This document shows positions 12,218 to 22,920 of a stretch of DNA of 51,954 bases, in pieces. Source of the DNA: Naganishia liquefaciens (taxonomy: Eukaryota > Basidiomycota > Tremellomycetes > Filobasidiales > Filobasidiaceae). Position 1 is the stretch's first letter; each line of letters opens with the position of its first letter. The notes under the pieces are model-generated. The model was given only the letters and a program-made list of their open reading frames with translations. It did no database searches and was not told the origin of the DNA. The translations under genes and the position numbers were made by a program. The stretch is taken from positions 73,571 to 125,524 of the forward strand of contig BLZA01000046.1 of the NCBI GenBank assembly GCA_013423385.1, read 5' to 3'.

Positions 12218-12867
12218 TATTACCGCCACGCAGAACCCCTCGGATGTAAATCGGCCGCACTGCATTCGCGCTTACGAATTCAACAACGCATACAGCAAAC
12301 GCCAGCGGGAGAATGCCCACAGAGGCCGGTTTTGCGCTTCGTCATATACCGAGCGGAAATGGCTAGGTTGCACTAAAGGGCGTCTATTCCGATAAGATTA
12401 TAGTTGGCCCGTGCTTTATCGCCGGTGACTAAAGGCTTTGCTCAAGAAGCAATAATCAGGAGGAGCCTAGAGAGGACCGCTGTCACTCCTAGGAAACCTC
12501 GACCGCTGTGCAGCCGTCGGAGTACGGGGAAATGTGGAAAAGTATTTTCGGAGTGGTCCAGATTGACGAGATATGTCCATTGCCGCGAAGAAATTTGTGC
12601 ACCAGATTCGAAGGTGAGCCCCCGACAGAAAATATTACGTAATACCATCCAGAATAGGGGCCTCGGTCGGCGGCAGCCATCGTTGTATGGGTGGAAATCC
12701 AGCCGCTGCAGCATGAATGTATGAGGGGCTTTGGAAAAGTCGGCCGGGGTTGTGCGGGAGTGACTGTAGTCCTGCCTAGAAAATAAAGAACACTTGAGTA
12801 GAGTTCTTGTTACGTGATGACGTAGCTGATTCAACCATTAGATTCCGGTGCTCCGAGACAAAATGAG

Positions 12868-12877
12868 GCATTTTCGC
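12868..12877 (+). promoter_or_regulatory. Copper-module motif GCATTTTCGC, site 2
   Basis: Core of TGAGGCATTTTCGCTAT, identical over 17 bp to site 1 and in the same orientation. It lies in the middle of the 1.3 kb divergent promoter, about 490 bp from the oxidase start. Confidence 0.6.
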
Positions 12878-13085
12878 TATGATAGGGCAGAAGCAGCAGC
12901 GTTCTGTTTCCATTTCAGGTTTCTCTGGTATGTTTAGTTGACCTAGACAGAAATACGGCTTGCGAATTCTGGCTCCAGGTCCGCTTGCGTAGGGTCGATA
13001 GCCAAGACATTCCTTTATGTTCTTGGATTTGGTTGATCACTCTCGCTTGAGCCAATTTTAACGCTCGTTAGTTGTTTCCGCAAGG

Positions 13086-13095
13086 GCGAAAATGC
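13086..13095 (-). promoter_or_regulatory. Copper-module motif GCATTTTCGC, site 3
   Basis: Reads TGCGGCATTTTCGC on the minus strand, about 270 bp upstream of the oxidase start, in opposite orientation to sites 1 and 2. Confidence 0.6.
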
Positions 13096-13139
13096 CGCAA
13101 CCAGCAAAGAGAGTGAGATGGTTGGACTATCGATTTCTA

Positions 13140-13149
13140 GCGAAAATGC
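13140..13149 (-). promoter_or_regulatory. Copper-module motif GCATTTTCGC, site 4
   Basis: Reads TGCGGCATTTTCGC on the minus strand, 54 bp from site 3 and about 217 bp upstream of the oxidase start. Sites 3 and 4 form a tandem pair facing away from the oxidase. Confidence 0.6.
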
Positions 13150-13365
13150 CGCAATTGTGTGGTTTACATCCTTCAATCATGGATGCTTTAACGCCTCAGC
13201 GGTAACGGGCATGGCATGTTTGCATCATGTTACTTACTACTACTCTTATGAGCTAAGTTGTTTGTGATTTCGCCCTTGAAATCTATATAAACATCGATAT
13301 TTTCGTTGGATCGATCTGTCCTTGTTTCCAACAGTCTAGCAACACAGGGACCATTCGTCTTCAAG

Positions 13366-16278
13366 ATGCTGTCCCGGTCACTGATCAACCTCTGTTATGG
13401 CCTTTTGGGTTCTCTCATCGTCCGTATGGCTACCCCAGCCGCAGCGGTCATCAACGAGAGACAAACAGGAACGCAGCAACGTGAATATACCCTAGAACTC
13501 GAATCAAGTTATGGCGCTCCTGGTAAGTCAGAAGTTCTCCTTAGCTTTCCCTCGAGAGTTGAACAAATTTTGATGATGGCTTTCAAAACATATACCTGTA
13601 TCTCTGCAACTGTATTCTCTGTCGCTCGACTTCAGATGGAGTGCCGCGTCTCATCTATACCATCAATGGTCAAACGCCTGGCCCGTTATTAGAAGCTACG
13701 CAAGGCGAAAATTTCGTCATCACCGTGATTAACAAATTGCCCATGTCGGTGGGTATGCATTGGTGAGTTTTTCTTTTCAAATCAGGTCAGTGCGCTGTTC
13801 ACTTTAAGCTATATTCATAGGCACGGCTTGCATCAAAGGGGGACACCTGAGTTTGATGGTGTACCCGGTGTCAACCAGGTAAGTTTGTTACGGTGATCAG
13901 TGAATTGCCACCTGTGATTACAGGCCATCGGTGGAATGCTGAGCACCTTGCTTTCTGCTGTGCTCACGTTGTTTCACCATTGCCACTGCGCAGTATGGTA
14001 TTCCCGCTGGAGGGAACCTCACTTATCGCTTCGGAACCATGGAAAACTACGGCGCATATTGGTACCACGTTCACGTCAGGGATATCTACCAGGACGGCAT
14101 ACGAGGCCCGTTGTTGATACATCCCAGCGAAAACGTCGACAAGCCGTTCCATCTGATCAGCAATGACACGACAGATGCCCGAGCTTTCTTGGAAGCCGAG
14201 AAGAAGGCGCCAGTGCTCATGGTGAACGATTGGTTCCACCAGACCAGCGAGACGATGCTTGCTCAATTGTCTGTAACAAACGACTCTATGGCTCCCCTGT
14301 GTGCCAACAGCATTCTCTTCAACGGACTGGGTCAAGTCATCTGCACACGAATCTCCAACAACACCAGTTCCTTCGGTTGTGACTCAATGTCGGTGGACAT
14401 GTCTTCTTCGTCGTCGATGTCAGTGGGCATGTCTTCCTCGTCAATGGACATGGGCATGTCTTCTTCGTCAATGGACATGGGCATGTCTTCTTCGTCAATG
14501 AATATGGCTATGTCCCCGTCGATGGCAATGTCTTCCGCTTCCACGAACATCCCTCCGGCAACGATGGGGGCTTCTTCCAAAAGCATGTCAGGGATGGCTG
14601 GTCACGCTCAGATGAAAGGTATGTGTACAAAATAACTTGATGAACATGAGAGGCAGATAATCGGCTGACTGACCTGAATCCGTATGGTCTACACCTGCTG
14701 TGGTGTATATGCAATGCTCTTCTGATTTACTTGTCTTGGCAACATCTATCCCAATTACCAGCAGATGACATAACATCTCTTGCCATGACTGCCATGTCCC
14801 CAGCTTCGACTATTCAAAGCACCCGTGGTTCACGGTCTTTGCAAATGGACAGTGTGACAGATGACGAGATGTGTCAAGATACCGATACGCCACTTTATCA
14901 CTTAATGGCCCCGGAGGATGATACGTGGTTCATGTTTCATCTTGTGAACGCCGGTGCCGCCCAAGAACTCGGTTTCTCCATCGATGAACACGAGATGTGG
15001 GTCATTGCAGCTGATGGAGCTTACGTCAAGCCAGTCCGAACCCAAGTGAGCACATGAAATCCAAGCTCGAAAGTTCAGAATAATCTTCGGATCGCACTAG
15101 CTTCTTACCTTCGTTAATTCTCTTTTATTTTCCTTCCTTAGGTGCTTAATATCGGTATCGGACAGCGTTATGCTATCATGATCAAAAGACCCTTGTCTAC
15201 TCAAAACACAAACGGTTACACTATTCGCGCAGTTACGAGGACGCATCAGGCATATGAGGGTAGAGCTTACCTGGTATATGGCAACACATCGGCTAACGTG
15301 AGTGGTCATTTTTCTCTATGCTTCGCATGAGTAATAATAGTCGTGTAACGCAACTTTCCTCCATCTCACATCATCTTTCGTTACTCTTAGAGCTCGATCG
15401 CCGATGCTCCTTGGATGTCTGTCAATGGCTCTTTCTCAAACAATCAGGCCACCCTACTTGACCCAGCACTGCTTTCACCTTATCCACTTGAGGATCTGCC
15501 ACAGGCTACTCGACTATTAAGACTCGATGTCAATCAGAAGGAGCCAACAGTGTGGGTGCTACACAGGGTTCCTTTCCGGGACAACAACAATCAAGTCCAG
15601 CCATTATTACTCGCCCCTCGACCCGATCCTGGGGTTTTCTACATAAGTGAAATCGAGCAAGAAGTCATTGATGTCGTGATGCAGGTCAGTCTTTTTATCA
15701 ATCATCTACGCAAGGAAAAGAAATGACACAGCTAACGCATCTCTGCTCCCTTTACTGGGTGTTCAACACGGTTAGATCGGTCCTGATAGTCTCGACACCA
15801 TGTCTCATCCGATTCATCTTCACGGTCATTATTTCCGAGTCCTTGGTAGCAAAGCGAATTCGATGTTCCCCAACAACATGACTGTCAGCGAAGTCAAGAA
15901 TCAAATGCCCGACTCAGACATCGCTGCTGCTCTCGATCTGTCACATACTGCGCCTCGAAGAGATTCGGCGCATCTTCCTGAAAACGGATGGTTGGCTATC
16001 CGCTTTACCGCGGATAACCCTGGCGTGTGGCTATTGCATTGTCATATCAATTCACATCTCTCCGTAAGTCGTCCCAGGTCTCATTTGCAGTTGATTGGTT
16101 TATAAACTAAAGCAATCTGTACCCATCCATCGTGACTTGATTGTACGATACCTAATCCGGATCACAGTCTGGAATGGCTATCGCCTTCATGGAGATGCGG
16201 AACAACTTTTCTACTTTCGATGCTGCCGTCACGGCGGTTCCTGTAATCGCACCTTTACCTCCCTTGGTTGAAGCCTGA
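13366..16278 (+). CDS. Secreted multicopper oxidase with Met-rich insert
   Basis: Nine exons close in frame to 698 residues: 13366-13522, 13636-13762, 13821-13878, 13994-14618, 14765-15045, 15142-15297, 15391-15684, 15776-16063, 16168-16278. The start gives a signal peptide (SRSLINLCYGLLGSLIV, then TPAAA). All four copper-ligand motifs are present: HWHG (94-97), HVH (139-141, more often HSH), HPIHLHGH (577-584) and HCHINSHLSSGM near 653. The Met in the last motif would be the type 1 axial ligand, as in ascorbate oxidase and CueO; laccases and Fet3 usually have Leu or Phe. No C-terminal membrane anchor is seen, unlike Fet3. Residues about 248-322 are a Met/Ser-rich insertion built on MSSSSMDMG. 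Next to a Cu-ATPase this suggests cuprous oxidase activity outside the cell; laccase or ferroxidase activity is also possible. Confidence 0.9.
14399..14510 (+). repeat. 27-bp coding tandem repeat (Met/Ser-rich)
   Basis: About four imperfect 27-bp units, each ATGTCTTCTTCGTCAATG plus GACATGGGC, inside exon 4 of the oxidase. They encode MSSSSMDMG repeats and keep frame. Copy number could vary between strains. Confidence 0.85.
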
Positions 16279-18094
16279 ATCGCCGTTCGTAATTGTCATC
16301 GGCTGATGTTGAACTTGCGTAATATCGGGCGAAGAACCAGGCCGTTATATACACGTTACGTAACCAGATTGTGATACACGCTACAACTTCAACATCCAAA
16401 AATCCAATATGTCTCATTGGTGTTCGCTATTCACACCTTTACCGTAATATGTTGGCTATCCGCTGGAAACGCCTGTCCAAGTCCCCAGGCACTATGTGAC
16501 TGGATGCTCACCCGCGTCAGCATACGAGATGGCGCGTCCATCAATAGCTATCATCCTGGATTCACATAAAATTTTATTCCATTACGACGTCATTTATTTT
16601 TCGTTCGATCGACCCTTGATCGCCATGCTGCTATGTTTTGCATGCGCTGCCTCTGACTCGTAACGTACCGATGATCACACTCCAACTTTCGCATCCGGCT
16701 CAAGAAATGACAATACGTTGACGCCTCGGGCCTGCTAATCATACTCTCGAAAACTAGCGGTCACTGCTTGACTCGCTGCAAGCGTGATAGACTATATTCA
16801 GAGCAAGGAGAGAGTCCGAACTGCCAGGAGCCGTTACGTGGTTCTGACCGGGGGTGTGAATAAAGGGCAGTTGACATGGTACCAAGGAAATTTCCTTCCC
16901 GTTACTGTGTTTCAAACGATTAGCTGTCGTTTCTTTTTAACTCTGGATATTAAGCGCGTCGTCCGTCGGGAGGAGGAAAGTTTACTTGGGAGCGGTGCAC
17001 CCTTGTGCGGCAGTGGTCTATATTTCAGGAAATATACAATGCAGACACTTCGAGCTCACCTTGTGGAGAGATAATACCGAGGTTTCGGAAACACCTTATC
17101 GGTATATGTGCCCTACCGTATCGGGTTTCCTTTGCTCTTCGACAATGATATTACGATCACTTACATGAGGTGCTGCTAAAAATATCGTCGAACTCAAGTC
17201 CAGCATACATCATAAGATGTGTGTCTTGGGAACATAGGTGACGTGAAGTAAGTCATCTAATGCTGCTCTTCTGCTTAAGAATCAGCGGCTTCCTGTCTAC
17301 GCTACATTCGGGTTCGTATTGCTAGACCAATCGAAGCATTTGAGAATCAGCGGATGCGTTATAGTCTTGCTTTCCGTTTCGGATAGCGTCCTTCCCGGTA
17401 CCGAAGTAGGATAGGCGTAAATTCGCTGTTAAATGTAACACCGTATGCTTGCTGTCTTTATATCTGGTGCCTCTCCATATGCGTTGAAAAATTGGAGGCA
17501 ATTGGTACACCCACGGTATTGCCGAGTACTCGTGCGACTGTTTACCTACAGTAAAGTTACAGGTTTGTCAGCTCACACCGCAAACATCATGAACGACTTT
17601 GGGAAATAGATAAGACGCTAGGCGCCGTAACCTGAACTTTTTACCGATGATGGAAGGCGTGAAACCAGACTCAAGACTCACGTTACAGACGACGACGAGG
17701 AGCCTAGAGAAAGTAAGAGCGGTGCCACAAAATAGCGATCATAACAATGGGCTGTACCAGACCTCACATTGAAGTTCTCCGTAGGATCATAAAGGAGCAT
17801 GAGAAGACCTTGCCTACGCCTTCAAAGCGCTCCTTTCTTCCATCCCTTCCAGACATGATGAGGCCAGGAACGCTATCAGCCAACGAATACAAGTTTTCAA
17901 GGTTTCGCACCAGCAGTATTTGAGTACGTGATCCAGCACGATGGCTGGGAGCAGGGGCGCTTGACAGCAGAATCCTTTCCTACTTAATAGGGAAAACAGT
18001 CCGAGCTGACACGATGCACAGCTGTTCTAGCAGAACATGTTGGTGCAGACGGAGGGAGAACGTAATGCGACTATCTCTCCTGATCAAGTTTACC
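16279..18094. other. No gene recognised
   Basis: Stop-rich on both strands with only frames of 60-96 residues lacking motifs. About 17440-17650 is a diverged copy of sequence near 40180-40390. A short coding-looking scrap around 17770-17850 (IIKEHEK..PSKRSFL) resembles one at 36895-36945 (DIIEKTSSKRSFL), hinting at old repeat remains. Confidence 0.5.
17440..17650 (+). repeat. Diverged repeat E, copy 1
   Basis: Shares with 40180-40390 the ordered words ACACCGTATGC/ATACCGTGTGC, AGCTCACACC, ACATCAT, GACGCT, CCGT and AACCTG/GACCTG at similar spacing. It is old and non-coding, of unknown type. The match was found by eye, so the limits are approximate. Confidence 0.45.
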
Positions 18095-18346
18095 TCGCCC
18101 TGGTCCGTATCAGATACCTTGATCTAGGTGCAATCGATTCTCGGGGGAGTTGCTAAACGCCGTACGTATTCTGCTCCCCACCTGGATGGTCCCCTGATTA
18201 ATGGCAATGTCGAGTGTTCAGCAGGGGATTTCTAGAAACAAATATCAATCAGGCATGCGTAGGCCGTTTGTGCCTCTCTTCCTCCCTGGACTTATCTGTT
18301 GACTTGCACTCTTTTGGTCTCGCGAGGGGGAGCGTTTCGGCCATGG

Positions 18347-19073
18347 ACGCGTCACGCGTGTTGTCGATGCTACCGAGTTCATCAGGAAGACACTGGTCGA
18401 CAAGGATACCGACCTGGAACGTTTTCGACAGGGTGACGTAGGGTACATATCCGAACTCCTGGAAGCCTGCCGTAAAACTGGGAAGCACCCGGCTCGGTAT
18501 CAGAAAGCCAGAACAATGACCGACAAGTTCAACCAGACGGTCCGTGATATCATCGTTGATCTGTTCCATGATACCGGACTACCATACCGTATCGAGCATT
18601 GGAATGCTAGAGGCCAGTATAGAAGCCTAGGTCTTTTCGCTACAAAGTCCACCAAACAAAGCGTCATCGCCAAAGCCAGTCAAGATGAACGAGACAATGC
18701 AGAACTTCTATGGTCGACGACGACGGGCAAGCGACATGATTGCGTGTTCGAGTCAGAGTGGTCTGAAGACTCGGCAGCAGCCCGATCCACAGGCTGGTGG
18801 TGGAAGAAGCATTTCGTGAATGAAGACAGACATCACACGACAAACGAAAGAATTTGGTTCAAGGCACAATTCGCCATCCGGGGTCGTCTGATGTTCGCCA
18901 ATCACAAGTCCGACGCGTCCTTTCACTTTTCTCAGCTTACTCGGCACTCGCCTGGTCACCACACCGCTCGTGTTACCGGCAAGGTGAACTATCGAGCGAA
19001 GGATCCGGACAAGGTAGTACGGAAAGGACAGCAGATCTGGCTCTATTATGGAGAGGGAGTGAGCTTTGGATAA
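18347..19073 (+). pseudogene. SET-like gene, copy 2, 5'-deleted
   Basis: Matches copy 1 (2823-1951) at roughly 92% protein identity from ATEFIRKT to the end YYGEGVSFG. About 190 bp encoding the N-terminal region in copy 1 is missing: here the ACGCGTGTTGTCGATG stretch runs straight into ATEFI. The remaining open frame from 18516 gives 185 residues. It ends convergent with gene G across a spacer of about 1 kb, the same arrangement as at the left edge. A shorter functional product is possible but unlikely. Confidence 0.55.
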
Positions 19074-20095
19074 TGCCGAACGCCAAATCCGTTGCCGGCT
19101 TCGGAGGCCAGTATTGCTGAGATCATCAGAATAACGGGTCCTTTGCTGTTGATGGTCAAATAGCTCTTTTCGGAAGGCTATGTTAAGAAAGGAGGATGGA
19201 GACGGACGTAACACGCTTTCCCCTACGAGTTGTAACTCCCAACGAGATGGGGTGTCAACTAGCATTCATTGGATGCTATGCTATGCCTTGGATGGTATTT
19301 CTTTCATCGTAAAGTCAGTATTTTAGAGGCTCCGCGCGAAGAAAGGACTGTCAACCAGCCCCAATGGATTCAATATCCCTCCACGTTCAATGCCAGTCCT
19401 CTCCAAGTGCCAGGCGCTGGTCGTGTAGGCGTCTGTAGAGTGCAGGGTAGGTTCGACCGGGAACTATACCCATGCGTTCCATTAATGCCCTGAAGAAACT
19501 CATATGGGTCACCTGGGAATCGTGGACATTAGGCCTAAAGGTTGTCAATCATTTTGAGTATTACAGAAGCTTGCAATCGAGCGGGGTCAGTATGAGGCTC
19601 CTTATTTTGTCCCCAAAGAGGTTTCAAGGCAAGTAGAGACATTGGGCTTGTAACATCATCAGGAAGCACGTCTGAATGGACCTGCTATGTTGCCCGTACG
19701 CGATGTACCTGTTCGCGCCGATGAATCCGGAGCTTGTCGTAAGATCGATCAGTCACTGAATGAAAGCAGCGGACAGCAAACTCTACTCAGGCAGAAGGAG
19801 GCTTCGCGCGGTTTCTTGGATGAGTTCCATCCCCCTCATGGTGTTCCATGGGGCGGTGGGGCGAAAAGACAGGCTGTCTTTCGGGGCAACTTTCCACATA
19901 TACTGTGTATGCGGAGTGCAGTTGAAAACTCGGGTTGCAAGGTACAGGCGGAGAAGTGATGATAAACATAGGTTGCTAAAGCGATACACAAACAGTCGTG
20001 GAGAGCGAAACAAATAGATGCGAAGAGCGTAACCGTATATTGCACCAAAGCGATGGCATGATGTTGCGCTTCAATGACTTGTACTTACACTGCGG
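19074..20095. other. Spacer between SET-like copy 2 and gene G copy 2, no gene seen
   Basis: Diverged inverted match to 959-1950. Frames present here are not conserved in the partner copy. Confidence 0.55.
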
Positions 20096-21565
20096 TCACT
20101 GCGTCTGAAGCTAAGAGCGGGTTAATCGAACCAAAAAAGGCAACACCATCAGCGATCAGAGCAATAAACACATATAAATGTACACAGCTCAACAGTGCAC
20201 TCACCATGCCCTTCAAGCTGTCTTGCTTTTGGCGAATCGAGTTCACTTCCGCCTTCAAGCATGAACCGTCTGCCAACGAGCGTAGTTCTTCCATTCGAAG
20301 CACATCTACTCGACTGACCGAGACTTCGGGCACGCTGTCGAGTACGGACATCCCAAAGGCATCAACAAGGAGCAAGAACTTGCGAGCACGCTGAAGTCGC
20401 TTTTGCAGGGCTGATCGTCGCGTGGTCAACGGACCGCTGGACTGGCTGCGCACAGAATCGCTGTCGATTTGGTTGCACAACAAGGCGAACAAGCGTTGCT
20501 GTTCCGGTCGATTGGTCCAGTCCCTACCCTCGGTGTTGGCCTAGAAAACGTAAATACGCAGAGTGAGCGGTGAGTATTCACCCCGGAGGCAGGATAGGCA
20601 GAGTGAACGAGCAAGAAGTCGACTAACCTCGCAGAAGGCTTCATATGCCTTGCCCAGTCGGCAATATGCCCAGTTGGTCTTGACGCTCAAGGAAGCCATT
20701 CCGGTATCAAGCACATCGAGTTGTCGAAAACACCGAGTAACGTATCTGATAGCTGAGTCCGAGGTCGTCGCCGATCTCTGCAATTGTGAACCTTCCCTAC
20801 GGGAGGTGGAGCAGTCAAGGGAAGACGTATCCGCTGTCAGAACCAGGGCAGAGACATTCGAGGTGTCCGCTCCTTCGCCCTTCGGTTCGATACGACCACG
20901 CGTATAATCTCGACCGTTGAGCGCGGCAACGAAGCTTGACAGTCTCGACGATCGCTTGATTCCAGGTGACTTGACAATAGCGATCGCAGAGGTGTATGTC
21001 ACCGAAGGCGTACTAGAAGTCCCAGATGAGTTCGGGGAACCTATCGCTGATTGTCCGCGACCAGACTGAGTGTATCGACGGGTATCGATCGACATCGGAA
21101 CCGGCAGATCCATCATGCTACTATTCCCCTTCAGCGCTTCCTGATCATGGATATCGATCTGTGATCAACGATGTAACATCCAGCCAAGTCAGCTTCCAGC
21201 AAATATAGCATATTCCGTATCTCCCCGCCGAGAGAGACGAAACGAGATGCACTTACCTCGTATTCTCTCGAGCCAATCTCGAGAATCAGGTTGGGACTCC
21301 ACTGGACATTGGTGATACCAGCTTGCTGGAATGCGACGATGACCGTCAGATAGAGCAGTCCAGCGTTGTGAGCCGCTCTGTCTGGATCTTCGACGGACAC
21401 GAGGTGTTTGGCGTAGGCAGACAGGTTGGCGAGATGTATGTCCCCTTCGGCGAGATCATCTAGCTTCGGACTGATTATCGTCTTTTCCATTTCACGAGTA
21501 GTTCCACTGATGGTTCGCTTTCGTCCTGAAAGGAGTAGGGAAAATGGAGTACAGGAAAAAGGCAT
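20096..21565 (-). CDS. Gene G, copy 2, complete; unrecognised protein
   Basis: Four exons close in frame to 390 residues: 21565-21257, 21140-20628, 20540-20205, 20110-20096. Met26 at 21490 (MEKTIISPKLDD) is an alternative start, because a possible intron acceptor precedes it. I do not recognise the family. The first exon looks helical (HLANLSAYAKHLVSVEDPDR, then AGLLYLTVIVAFQQAG). The middle is Ser/Thr-rich and low in structure. The last part is basic and helical (TRRSALQKRLQRARKFLLLV). No signal peptide, zinc site or membrane helix is seen. It is divergent from the NIMA-like kinase across a 1.35 kb satellite-bearing promoter, and the pair is repeated at the window ends, suggesting linked roles or joint mobility. 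Confidence 0.6.
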
Positions 21566-22014
21566 GGGTATCAGTCTTGTTGACCGTTTACTGTTCCACT
21601 GATTACTTATTTGCTTACCTATACTTCTCGTTCGAGACTAGACGTTGATACAGAACTTGCAAGCTGTCCTCCTCAAGGGAGGCAGACCGTCAACGAGGGC
21701 ATCCATCGGCGACCACGAGTTATATCCTGTTCTCAGCACAGATCACGCTAAAGCATATTCCCTTGCTGTCTTTCCCTCAATCAGCGTTGACTCGCATCTG
21801 AGATCGATCTTGATTGATGGATGAAGGGTTCCAGATCAAGCGTATGAAGAATCCTCCAGAGCCGGTGCCGTAGTGCTATTGTTCTCCGGCGGCGTAGGGA
21901 TGGATGTCGATACCCATCGAGCAAGCTATTGTATCGAAAGTTCGGTTCCTGATCTATTGTTGTGTCGGTGCCGACAAGCGAGGATCGTGCGCAGATGTCG
22001 AGTGCTTGATGGGC

Positions 22015-22165
22015 GGTGATGGGCGCTGGATAGGTGATGGATAGGTGACGGATAGGTGATGGATAGGCGATGAGTGAGTGATGGATGGCCGATGGATGGC
22101 TGATGGATGGCCAATGGATGGCTGATGGAGGATGGCTGATGGATGGCTGATGGATGGCTGGCTCT
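22015..22165 (+). repeat. GGATGGC/TGATGGATGG simple repeat
   Basis: Irregular GATGGATGGCT-type units on the + strand. They are complementary in sense to the CCATCAAT tract 270 bp further on, so the two can pair imperfectly as a hairpin arm. Confidence 0.85.
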
Positions 22166-22437
22166 CTTTCGACTGTTCTCGCTCTTCAAGTGAACGTTTC
22201 GAGCAATCATCTATTCGGAAATACGGACGAGGTCAACACAGCGTTCACCCCTGTAAACGGTGTACACATGTGCTTCAGATGCCCGCTTGATCGATCACCA
22301 CCCCCGCCGATCAGTCCTGCTCGAGCCCCGCTCGGGTCCCGCTCGGGTCGGAGTATCGCGCGACCCGAGGAACACCTGGGCATCACTATGATCTCTTCCA
22401 TTAAACTACTCACCAAACCACCTATCAATCTAGCCAT

Positions 22438-22665
22438 CCATCATTCCATCAATCCATCAATCCATCAATCCATCAATCCATCAATCCATCAATCCATCAA
22501 TCCATCAATCCACCAATCCATCAATCCATCAATCCATCAATCCATCAATCCATCAATCCATCAATCCATCAATCCATCAATCCATCAATCCATCAATCCA
22601 TCAATCCATCAATCCATCAATCCATCAATCCATCAATCCATCAATCCATCAATCCATCAGTCCAT
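22438..22665 (+). repeat. (ATCCATCA)n 8-bp satellite
   Basis: About 28 near-perfect tandem ATCCATCA units, with one ATCCACCA variant near 22510. Arrays like this are hard for short-read and noisy long-read assembly. Confidence 0.95.
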
Positions 22666-22920
22666 CATCGGACTTCGGGAATAGGCGACTTCGGCAGGTC
22701 ATCAAGAGCTGTTTCGTCCCTCTTCTGGACTTTTCCTTCGTCATGTCCTGCCTTTCACCTTCCGCCCTCGACCATAGTACGACGCTTGTGTTTCTCTCGA
22801 GAAACACATGTAGCCTTAGGTATTTAATGCACATCATCTTTGATACAATCATCGTTACCAAACTCTACCCGCCTTTCTGGACAACCTGAATCAGTATCAC
22901 GTGTAGCATAGTGACTCGAC

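Larger units (their letters stand above)
21566..22920. promoter_or_regulatory. Divergent promoter of gene G and kinase, satellite-bearing
   Basis: A 1.35 kb gap between two outward-facing genes. It contains two complementary simple-repeat tracts (about 22015-22165 and 22438-22665) and a short CTCGGGTC-rich patch near 22325-22350. No gene is supported; the INPSIHQS-type frame here is read-through of the satellite. Both window ends fall just outside the matching region of the other block copy. Confidence 0.6.

Noticed and set aside
14332-14586. Acidic antisense frame opposite the oxidase Met-rich repeat
   Set aside because: Mirror of the 27-bp coding repeat, with no independent support.
22438-22665. 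CRISPR-like regular array
   Set aside because: Units are 8 bp and directly adjacent with no spacers; a simple satellite in eukaryotic DNA.
22154-22684. Open frame of 176 residues with repeating SINPSIHQ text
   Set aside because: It is translation of the ATCCATCA satellite, without exon signals or flanking coding sequence.
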